Source of the DNA: Sphingomonas sp.
GTDB lineage: Bacteria; Pseudomonadota; Alphaproteobacteria; Sphingomonadales; Sphingomonadaceae
Reading direction: 5' to 3'
Length of the DNA stretch: 43,769 bases
Assembly (NCBI RefSeq): GCF_019746665.1
Contig: NZ_JAIERS010000011.1
Span: 1-43,769, forward strand
The notes below the pieces were generated by a model that saw only the letters and a list, made by a program, of their open reading frames with translations, was not told the origin of the DNA and made no database searches. Both the position numbers and the translations under genes were made by a program. Positions 1 through 6,436 of this stretch are shown here, one piece after another (position 1 is the first letter of the stretch; each line of letters begins with the position of its first letter).

Positions 1-74
1 GGTGGGCCCGGCAGGATTCGAACCCGCAACCTGGCCGTTATGAGCGGCTGGCTCTACCATTGAGCTACAGGCCC
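1..74 (-). tRNA. tRNA with CAT anticodon, probably tRNA-Ile2 (lysidine type)
   Basis: On the minus strand the sequence folds as a tRNA: acceptor stem GGGCCTG/CGGGCCC, D stem GCTC/GAGC, anticodon loop CTCATAA, T stem GCGGG/CCTGC around TTCGAAT, then discriminator A and CC. The last base of an encoded CCA lies just outside the window. The anticodon CAT fits either elongator Met or the minor Ile tRNA whose C34 is modified to lysidine by TilS. The GGGCC acceptor end is more like tRNA-Ile2 than the GGC-type elongator Met tRNAs I know, but this is from memory. Base pair 27-43 is an A-C mismatch. Confidence 0.93.
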
Positions 75-118
75 TTGGGGGCTGTCCGTTAAGGGGCACG
101 GCGCGGTGAAACAAGCCC

Positions 119-1117
119 CTAGCCCACCGCGTCGATCAACGCCTCGAGCCCGATCGGCTTCACCCCGCGCGCATCGAGCAGCGTCAGCACCCCCTCCCAC
201 CAGCGCCAGAAGGCGGCGAGGTCGGCGGCATCGCGCACATATGGCGTATGGCCGGGCGCGAGCGAAGGGGAATGGAAGGCGAAGCTCAGCACCGGCAGCC
301 CTTCGCCCAGCGCCACCCGCACCGCCTCCAGCACCGCCGGCAGCGGCATCCCCTCGGGCGTGAGCGATACGCGTTCGAGCAGCCCGGCGCGCGCGAAGGC
401 GCCGCGCGCATGGGGCACTCGGCCGAGCCGGTGGAACAGCGGCGCCCCCATCCGCCGCAGGGCACCGGTGAATACGGTCGTCAGCGGCAATTCGATCAGC
501 GCGTCGCCCGGGCCGCAGCGATAAGCGGCGTTTCCCATGTCTCGGAAGTCGGGCCCGCCATCCCCGCGATAGTCATAATGCGCGCGCACCGAGCTATCGA
601 GCCGATAGCCGCGCTCAGCGAGCAAACCGAGCGTGTTGGCGCCGATCCCGTAGCGTCCGGCCCGATAGGCGCGTGGGCGGCGGCCGAACGTGGCGTGCAG
701 CGCCTGGGTCAAGCTGTCGAGCTTCGCCGCTTCCACATTCAGCGGCAGATTGCCCGCATAGCTCGCCGCCGGGGAAAGCGGCTCGTTGAAAGGCGGCGTC
801 ACCCAGGCGTGGAGCTGCGCGCCGATCGTGGAGGCGCCATCGGCAAGCGCCGCATGCAGCGCCTCGACCGCATGGGGATCGCGCACCACGGGATAATCGA
901 CCATATAGGCGATCGGCACACCCCAGCCGGCGAAGCGCCGGTGCGCCGCAGGCAGGGCGCGCGTCGCCTGGGTGCCATGGCGCTCGCGCGTGAACGGTGC
1001 GCGCCAGTCGAACTCTTCCTCGGTATCGACGAACACGACAAAGCGTGGGCGAAGATCGGCGTGCCATAGCACCGGCAACCCCGCCGGCGGCGGGCGATAT
1101 GGCGCGGCGATCTCCAC
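119..1117 (-). CDS. WalW-like polysaccharide deacetylase family protein
   Basis: A 332-residue protein resembling the polysaccharide-deacetylase (NodB-like) fold often annotated WalW in sphingomonads. Visible family-type motifs are VDTEEEFDW near the start, GAQLHAW and YRAGRYGIG. The acidic DTEEEFD stretch would hold the catalytic/metal Asp of carbohydrate esterase family 4. There is no signal peptide, so it is probably cytoplasmic. An open frame reaches back to a TTG at 1156, inside the kinase gene. I prefer the GTG at 1117 because it lies directly after the kinase stop (1124-1122). Neither start has a good Shine-Dalgarno. The tight spacing suggests co-transcription with the kinase-like gene. 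The substrate is unknown. Confidence 0.7.
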   Translation of the reverse strand: MEIAAPYRPPPAGLPVLWHADLRPRFVVFVDTEEEFDWRAPFTRERHGTQATRALPAAHRRFAGWGVPIAYMVDYPVVRDPHAVEALHAALADGASTIGAQLHAWVTPPFNEPLSPAASYAGNLPLNVEAAKLDSLTQALHATFGRRPRAYRAGRYGIGANTLGLLAERGYRLDSSVRAHYDYRGDGGPDFRDMGNAAYRCGPGDALIELPLTTVFTGALRRMGAPLFHRLGRVPHARGAFARAGLLERVSLTPEGMPLPAVLEAVRVALGEGLPVLSFAFHSPSLAPGHTPYVRDAADLAAFWRWWEGVLTLLDARGVKPIGLEALIDAVG

Positions 1118-1121
1118 GCCG

Positions 1122-2933
1122 TCAGTTGATCGAGGCCTGCCCCATATCGGCAGCAAAGGCGGCGGGCAGCTGCAAAGTCAAGCGCAGCGGCTCGATCGAA
1201 AGCGCCCCGCCCAACTCGCGCGCCAGGTTGCGCGCCAGCCGCAGCGCGAAGCCGGTGCCGAGTAGCGGCATGCCCGCGGCGACCTCCGCCTCGGCATCGG
1301 CCGCGGGGGCGGCCTCATCGAGCGCGAGCTTGGCTGGGCGGCCGAACTCGATCAACAGCTCGCCCTCTTGCCGGCGCGCGGCGATGGGAAGCGTTTCCCC
1401 TCGGCCAAGTGCCGCGACCAGCACCGCGAGCAGCCGTCCGAGCAGCCGCTCGAGCGCGCGATCATCGGCGCGCGCCGCCAACTCGGGCTCTGCCTTGAAG
1501 GTTGTGGCGGCGCCGCGCAGCGCCGCGAGCGGTGCGAGATCGGCGAGCAGCCGGGTGATGAGCGGCGCGATCGCCACTTCGCCCGGCCGCAGTTCGAGCG
1601 CGTGGGCGTCGATCCGCGCGGCGGTGTCGAGATCCTCGATCGCGCCAAGCAACGCGCGCGCCTGATCGACGATCGTCGCCGCATAACCGCGATAGGGCGC
1701 GGGCACCGGGCCGATCATCTCGCCCTCGATCATCTCGGCGAAGCCAGCGATCGCGTTGGTGGGGGTGCGCAGTTCATGGACCAGCGCGCGCAGCGATTCG
1801 TGCGCGGGCGCGGCGGGTTCGGCCCGTTCATCGGCACGCGGGCGGCGGGCGGCGCCGCGATAGCCGGTGAAGCGGCCGCTCTCGCGCTCGAACACCGGCA
1901 CGCCCGAGATGCGCCAAGCGCCCGCCAGCTCGCCACGGCCGGCGATCACCAAGCGAGCATCGTCGAACCGCGCGCGGCGGCGAAACGCCCCGCTCGCCAC
2001 GCCATCGACCGCGGCGGCGGCACCCGCGCCATATTCGAGCGAAACGCCGATCAGCGGGGTGCGCTCGGCGCCCTCCACCCAGCGGATCACGCCGCGCGCG
2101 TCGGTCTCGAAGTGGAAATGTTCGGGCGGCAGGCGTGGTGCCGGCGCGGGGTTCGCCTCGCGCTGGCGCTGGAAGGCGTCGATTCGAGCGACCACCTCGG
2201 CGATCGGGAACGGGCCGCTCGGCGTAGGCTCGGGCGCCGCCTCGCGGTTGCGCAGCGCCGCTTGCACCGCCGGCAGGCTCGCGGCGATGCTGGCGAAACT
2301 CGCGAAGTCGCTGTCGCCGAGCATGGTCGACTCAAGCGCCGGGGCGGGCGCGGGTTCCGTCGCGAAGGGTTCCTCGGGCAGGCTCGGCAACGGCGCGGCC
2401 TCAAGCGCGGGCTCGCCCGGCACTTGCTCGATCGTGCCGAGCAGATCGCGCCATTCAGGGCGGCGCGTCGCCGGGGGCACCGCCGCCGCTCGCCGCGCCG
2501 CCGGGCTCGCGCCAAGCACGAAATCCACCGGGCCATAGGCCGCGAGCGCCTGCGCGACTATATTGCTCAAGTCGCGCCGGTGGCGCAGCACGGCGCGCCC
2601 GGCGGCGCCGATTTCGGGCAGCAGCGCGCACCATTCGGCGTCGCTCAATCGCGCACTACGCAGCACGGGCGCGGCGACGCCGATCGGCTCGCCCGCGATC
2701 AGCCGGACCAGCGGCGCCGGTGGATCGGCGAAGGCGATCGCCCGCGCTGCCGCCGCGCGCGCCGCCGCCGACACACGCGGGCGCAACGTCTCGAGCGCCG
2801 TCATCGCGCGCTCGACCGCCGCCGTGCGCCGCCGCCCGACCAGATCGACCAACTGCCGCCACGCGAGTTCGGCCCCGATCCGGGTCGAGGTGTCGGCGGC
2901 GAGAACCGTCTCCAGGCTGTCGTTGAAGCGCAC
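1122..2933 (-). CDS. PAS histidine-kinase-like protein with degenerate ATPase domain
   Basis: A 603-residue soluble protein without membrane segments. Residues 1-150 are Ala/Arg-rich helices resembling a DUF2336/HEAT-like region. Residues 175-265 are a Pro/Ala-rich linker, and 271-362 look like a PAS domain. Residues 381-440 form a HisKA dimerisation helix with the H-box LVHELRTP (His386). The C-terminal part keeps a G2-like GTGFALRLARNLA at 559-571. The N-box is missing (residues 490-512 contain no Asn), and no DxGxG G1 box is seen, only EFGRP. ATP binding is therefore doubtful. The GTG start at 2933 is preceded by AAGGAA. It lies upstream of the deacetylase gene and is divergent from the AsnC regulator. 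Confidence 0.75.
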   Translation of the reverse strand: MRFNDSLETVLAADTSTRIGAELAWRQLVDLVGRRRTAAVERAMTALETLRPRVSAAARAAAARAIAFADPPAPLVRLIAGEPIGVAAPVLRSARLSDAEWCALLPEIGAAGRAVLRHRRDLSNIVAQALAAYGPVDFVLGASPAARRAAAVPPATRRPEWRDLLGTIEQVPGEPALEAAPLPSLPEEPFATEPAPAPALESTMLGDSDFASFASIAASLPAVQAALRNREAAPEPTPSGPFPIAEVVARIDAFQRQREANPAPAPRLPPEHFHFETDARGVIRWVEGAERTPLIGVSLEYGAGAAAAVDGVASGAFRRRARFDDARLVIAGRGELAGAWRISGVPVFERESGRFTGYRGAARRPRADERAEPAAPAHESLRALVHELRTPTNAIAGFAEMIEGEMIGPVPAPYRGYAATIVDQARALLGAIEDLDTAARIDAHALELRPGEVAIAPLITRLLADLAPLAALRGAATTFKAEPELAARADDRALERLLGRLLAVLVAALGRGETLPIAARRQEGELLIEFGRPAKLALDEAAPAADAEAEVAAGMPLLGTGFALRLARNLARELGGALSIEPLRLTLQLPAAFAADMGQASIN

Positions 2934-3136
2934 TGTTTCCTTGCTCGTTGCGGGGCCGCGACGAACCCGCTTTCGACCCTTGGTAACGAATTCTTAACCG
3001 GGGGAAAGGTGCCAGGGGAACCGCTCTTTTTGGCACGTCACAATGTGGGACGATTGCGCTTCGCCGCAACTATCTTATAGGGGCAGGCATCCTCACGCCG
3101 ATAAAAGTACAGGCCTTGTGCCGAAAGGGCTTCATT

Positions 3137-3604
3137 ATGGTATTCGACCGGATCGACCGGCAAATTCTCACTCTGCTGCAAGACGATGGCCGCATGACCA
3201 ATGTCGATCTCGCCGAGCGCGTCGGGCTCACCGCCCCGCCCTGCCTGCGGCGCGTGCGCGCGCTGGAGGAAGCGGGCGCGATCCGCGGCTATCACGCGGC
3301 GCTCGATCCGGCGATCCTGGGCTATCCGATCACGGTGTTCGCGATGGTGTCGCTGAAGAGCCAGGCCGAGGCCGATCTCGCCGCGTTCGAGGAACATGTC
3401 CGCTCGATCCCGGAAATCCGCGAATGTCACATGCTGAACGGCGAGATCGACTTCATCCTGAAGATCGTGGCGAGCGATCTGAAGGCGTTCCAGGAAATCC
3501 TGACCACGCACCTGACGCCCGCGCCCAACGTGGCGAGCGTGAAGACCTCGCTCACGATCCGCACCACCAAGGCGCTGCCCGGCATCCCGGTGCCCGCGGC
3601 CTGA
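3137..3604 (+). CDS. Lrp/AsnC family transcriptional regulator
   Basis: A 155-residue regulator of typical family length. Residues 5-50 form the winged helix-turn-helix (RQILTLLQDDGRMTNVDLA, then a recognition helix around CLRRVRALEEAG). This is followed by the RAM/AsnC effector-binding domain, which contains GYPITVFAMVSLK and ECHMLNGEIDFILKIVA. Members of the family bind DNA as octamer-like assemblies and respond to amino acids; the ligand here cannot be told. An upstream TTG at 3116 is in frame, but the ATG at 3137 has a good GAAAGGG Shine-Dalgarno at 3123-3129. It is divergent from the kinase-like gene, with about 200 bp of shared promoter region. Confidence 0.9.
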   Translation: MVFDRIDRQILTLLQDDGRMTNVDLAERVGLTAPPCLRRVRALEEAGAIRGYHAALDPAILGYPITVFAMVSLKSQAEADLAAFEEHVRSIPEIRECHMLNGEIDFILKIVASDLKAFQEILTTHLTPAPNVASVKTSLTIRTTKALPGIPVPAA

Positions 3605-3610
3605 TCGCCG

Positions 3611-3636
3611 GGCGACGCGCCGGAGAGCGCGCCGCC
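3611..3636. terminator. convergent hairpin, possible bidirectional terminator
   Basis: GGCGACGCGC and GCGCGCCGCC form a 10-bp stem with one A-C mismatch around a 6-nt loop. It sits in the 44-bp gap between the stop of the AsnC gene and the stop of the convergent TPR-like gene. There is no clear T run, so termination is inferred from position and stem only. Confidence 0.4.
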
Positions 3637-3648
3637 GGGCAATCCTGA

Positions 3649-4983
3649 TTACTCGGCCGCGTTACCGGGCTCGGTCGGGCCGGCCTGGTCGAGCCAGGTG
3701 ACCCAATAGGCGGCGATGTCCGAACGCGGCGGGGTCTTCACCAGCGCGAAGGTCGTCTTCGCGCCGGCCTTGTCGCCCGACAGCGCCTGCGCCATCGCCA
3801 GGTGGCTGTTAACCTCGTCCACCTTCACCCCGCCCTTGGTGAGCGCGAGCTTGTAGAGCTCGATCGCGCGGGCATAGTTGCCGGTGCCGAGCGCCAGGTC
3901 ACCCGTCGCCGCCGCCGGGCCGCCGGCGGGCGCCGCCTGGGCGCGCTTGGCGAGCGCGTCGAGCGGACCGTCGCTCGCGATCTGCTTCTGCGCTTCCGAA
4001 TAGACCATGTTGGCCGGGCCGGAGGCGGCGGGGATCTTGCCGGCGGCGCGGCCTTCGTCGATCACCGCCTTGGCTTCGGCGCCCAGGCCGACATCGCCCA
4101 GATCCTCGGCATATTCGACATAATCACCCTGGTCGGCGAGCGCCTTGTTCGCGCGCAGCAGTCGCCACAGGTCGATCTTGGCGCGCTTGTCGAGCTGGGG
4201 CGAGGCGGCGCCGTTAAAGCCGTAGAGCAGCACCGCTTCGCGCCAATGCTTGGCGGTCGGATAGTCCTTCACCATCAGCAGCGACCAGTCGTTGACCTGC
4301 GCGTTCAGCTTCGCCTGGGCGACCTTGGCGCGGGCATAGCGATACCATTCGAGCGGCGGCTTGCGGCCGGCGGCCTTTTCGGCATCGATCGCGGTGCGGA
4401 TCGCCGCGGCCGATCCCACCAGATCGCCGCCGTCGGCGCGCGCCTGAGCGATGTTGAGCGCCAGGTTGGGGTCGTTATAGCCCGCCTCGCGCGCGCGATC
4501 GTAGAAGGCGATCGCCTCCTTGTAGCGCTTGGCGCCATATTCGATCTGGCCCCGCTTGAAGAGGAAGCGCGAGCGGGTATCCTGCGGCAGCTTCGGATTG
4601 GCGATCAGCGCGTCGAGCGGCCCGATCAGCGTGGCTTCGCCCTGGGCATAGACGTTCGCGTCGCCATTGGCGCGCTGCACCAGCGTGCCATCGGCCAGCT
4701 GAAGCCGGAACTGCTGGGCGTAGAATTTGTCGTCGTCGGTTTTCACCGCGGCCTCGGCGGCGGCGACGAGCGGCTCGGCCTCGACCCAGTTCTTGGCCTG
4801 CAGCGCGGTCTGCGCGGGCAGCGCTGCCTTGCGGAAGCCGTCGCTCAGCTGCACCTTCGGCGCCGCGTCGGCGGCCGCGCCCTTCTTGTCCTTCTGCGCA
4901 AGCGCCATGCCGGGCGTCAGCACCGCCCCTGCCCCGGCGAGCAGCAACGCCGCGCGCACGGCCTTGGTCTTGATCCGCATCAT
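3649..4983 (-). CDS. exported TPR-like repeat protein
   Basis: A 444-residue protein starting MMRIKTKAVRA, with a Sec signal peptide that ends near ALAQ (about residue 30). The mature part is helical and Ala-rich, with TPR-like segments such as RSRFLFKRGQIEYGAKRYKEA and LALGTGNYARAIELYKLALT. It is therefore probably a periplasmic or outer-membrane-associated scaffold. The ATG at 4983 follows AGGAG (4994-4990 on the minus strand) at 6-nt spacing; ATG 4980 is equally possible. The longer open frame from 5151 adds residues without export logic and overlaps the next gene's promoter. No enzyme motif is seen and the function is unknown. Confidence 0.75.
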   Translation of the reverse strand: MMRIKTKAVRAALLLAGAGAVLTPGMALAQKDKKGAAADAAPKVQLSDGFRKAALPAQTALQAKNWVEAEPLVAAAEAAVKTDDDKFYAQQFRLQLADGTLVQRANGDANVYAQGEATLIGPLDALIANPKLPQDTRSRFLFKRGQIEYGAKRYKEAIAFYDRAREAGYNDPNLALNIAQARADGGDLVGSAAAIRTAIDAEKAAGRKPPLEWYRYARAKVAQAKLNAQVNDWSLLMVKDYPTAKHWREAVLLYGFNGAASPQLDKRAKIDLWRLLRANKALADQGDYVEYAEDLGDVGLGAEAKAVIDEGRAAGKIPAASGPANMVYSEAQKQIASDGPLDALAKRAQAAPAGGPAAATGDLALGTGNYARAIELYKLALTKGGVKVDEVNSHLAMAQALSGDKAGAKTTFALVKTPPRSDIAAYWVTWLDQAGPTEPGNAAE

Positions 4984-5123
4984 GTCCGTCTCCTGTAAAA
5001 GCCCCTCGCTGATGCGCCTGCCATAGGCTGCGCTTTTGGGGCGTTCAAGCGATGGCGCCTCCTGCCCCTTGGGGAATGAACGCGCATTGAATGGCGCGCG
5101 CGGGCAGCCTATCGGCATGGACG

Positions 5124-5813
5124 ATGGAGAAAGTGGTCGTGATCGGGGCAAGCGGCGGCATCGGCGCCGCGCTCGCCGAGGCGCTGGACGGCGAAGGCGT
5201 GGGCGTCATTCGCTTCGCCCGAAATGCCATGGGCGCCATGCCGATCGACCTCACCGACGAAGCGAGCATCGCCGCCGCCGCGACCGAGGCGGCCCGCGGC
5301 GGCGCGCCGGACGCGGTGCTCGTCACGACCGGCCTGCTCCATGAAGGCGAGCGCGGCCCCGAACGGGCACTGAAGGAGCTCGACCCCGCCTGGCTCACGC
5401 GCAATTTCCAGGTGAACGCGATCGGCCCGGCGCTCGTGGCCAAGCATTTCCTGCCGATCCTGCCACGCGATCGCCGCACGATCTTCGCCGCGCTGTCGGC
5501 GCGGGTGGGGAGCATCAGCGACAACAGGCTGGGCGGCTGGCACAGCTACCGCGCGGCGAAGGCGGCGCTCAACCAGCTGATCCGCACGATCGCGATCGAG
5601 GAGAAACGGCGCAATCCCCAGGGGATCGTGGTGGCGCTCCACCCGGGCACGGTCGACACCGGATTGTCCAAGCCGTTCCAGGCGAATGTGAAGCCCGGCC
5701 AGCTGTTCGCGCCCGATCGCGCGGCGGTGCAACTGCTTGACGTTCTCGACGGGCTGAAAACGGCCGACAGCGGCAAGCTGTTCGCGTGGGATGGGCAGGA
5801 AATCGCGCCGTAA
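5124..5813 (+). CDS. short-chain dehydrogenase/reductase, CsgA-like
   Basis: A 229-residue SDR. The N-terminus has the dinucleotide motif GASGGIG (residues 8-14). An Asn in NFQVNAIG (about 98), Ser130 in SARVGS and Tyr142-x3-Lys146 (YRAAK) complete the classical catalytic tetrad. LHPGTVDTGLSKPF is the usual PG motif after strand 6. It should be an NAD(P)-dependent oxidoreductase on an unknown small substrate. The ATG at 5124 puts the nucleotide-binding motif at its normal distance from the start; an in-frame ATG at 5091 would add 11 residues. It is transcribed divergently from the TPR-like gene. Confidence 0.85.
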   Translation: MEKVVVIGASGGIGAALAEALDGEGVGVIRFARNAMGAMPIDLTDEASIAAAATEAARGGAPDAVLVTTGLLHEGERGPERALKELDPAWLTRNFQVNAIGPALVAKHFLPILPRDRRTIFAALSARVGSISDNRLGGWHSYRAAKAALNQLIRTIAIEEKRRNPQGIVVALHPGTVDTGLSKPFQANVKPGQLFAPDRAAVQLLDVLDGLKTADSGKLFAWDGQEIAP

Positions 5814-5875
5814 ATGGGCGACAGATTGCCAAATCTTCATCGCCCGCCGGCTGGACAGGTGGCACACGGCATGAT

Positions 5876-5917
5876 CCTCTCCCGCCCAGCGGTGGTGCCC
5901 CGCCACCGCGGGAGAGG
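5876..5917 (+). promoter_or_regulatory. hairpin sequestering the ribosome binding site of the next gene
   Basis: CCTCTCCC (5876-5883) pairs perfectly with GGGAGAGG (5910-5917). After a 5-nt bulge, GCGGTGG (5889-5895) pairs perfectly with CCACCGC (5903-5909) around a 7-nt loop. The 3' arm contains the GGAGAGG Shine-Dalgarno of the ATG at 5927. In RNA this would block ribosome access unless opened. It could instead be a terminator of the upstream SDR gene or a member of a GC-rich repeat family, but no T run follows. Confidence 0.5.
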
Positions 5918-5926
5918 AACAGGCAA

Positions 5927-6193
5927 ATGATCCGTTCGCTTATCGCCGCCGCCGCCGGCGCGGCGCTGCTCACGACCGGCGCCGCCGCGCAGATGACCGC
6001 CGCCAAGACCGAGACCAAAACCACCAAGACGACGACGACCGGCACCACCGCGCCGGCCAAGGCAGCGACCACCACCACCAAGACCACCACCGTCAGCGGC
6101 AACAAGGTCACCACCAAGACCAAGACCGGCAAGACGATCACCTATGATTGCTCCAAGAAGGGCAACGCGACCAAAACCGCCTGCAAGAAATAG
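5927..6193 (+). CDS. small exported Thr/Lys-rich protein
   Basis: An 88-residue protein. Residues 1-21 are a signal peptide (MIRSLIAAAAGAALLTTGAAAQ, cleavage near AAA-Q). The mature part is a low-complexity run of Thr and Lys, for example TKTTTTGTTAPAKAATTTTK. It ends with a short tail containing two cysteines (YDCSKKGNATKTACKK) that could form a disulfide. It is strongly basic and probably periplasmic or secreted; the function is unknown. The ATG at 5927 lies 9 nt after GGAGAGG, which is embedded in the hairpin at 5876-5917. The longer frame from 5786 runs through intergenic DNA and is rejected. Confidence 0.7.
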   Translation: MIRSLIAAAAGAALLTTGAAAQMTAAKTETKTTKTTTTGTTAPAKAATTTTKTTTVSGNKVTTKTKTGKTITYDCSKKGNATKTACKK

Positions 6194-6436
6194 GGCGTCC
6201 GCGCGCTGCAACGCCCCTCCCCGAAAGAGAGGGGTTGGGGTGGGTGGAGATGGCGGGGGACGGCCGGGAATCGAACCGCCGTCCTCCTGATCGGCCCACC
6301 CCCGGCCCCTTCCTTCCAGGGAGGGGTGACCGGCCGCTACCGCCCGCTAAAATGCCAAACGGGGTGGCGCGTCCGCGCGCCATCGGCTAGGGGGTCGTCA
6401 CCTTCCCGTCATAAAGCCACTCGAGAGCGCGCGACC
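6194..6436. other. gene-free spacer upstream of gyrA
   Basis: It holds GC-rich hairpin-forming runs (CCCTCCCCGAAAGAGAGGGG near 6212, and CCCTTCCTTCCAGGGAGGGG near 6307) that resemble the second repeat family seen at 14.2 kb. A GAATCGAACC motif near 6268 looks like a reversed tRNA T-loop, but no tRNA or tmRNA folds around it. No protein gene is supported here. Confidence 0.5.

Noticed and set aside
3031..3056. TGGCAC motif upstream of the AsnC gene, resembling a sigma-54 -24 element.
   Set aside because: The expected GC of the -12 element is not at the correct spacing (AATGT occupies it).
1368..3080. A 570-residue plus-strand frame opposite the kinase-like gene.
   Set aside because: It is Arg-rich low-complexity sequence typical of antisense frames in high-GC DNA. 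The minus-strand product has clear PAS and HisKA motifs.
6245..6300. Reverse-strand T-arm-like sequence (GGTTCGATTCCCGG) with a downstream CTCCACC, resembling the 3' end of a tRNA or tmRNA.
   Set aside because: The T stem does not pair properly. The distance from the T-loop to the CTCCACC is about ten bases too long, and no anticodon arm or tmRNA coding part lies nearby.
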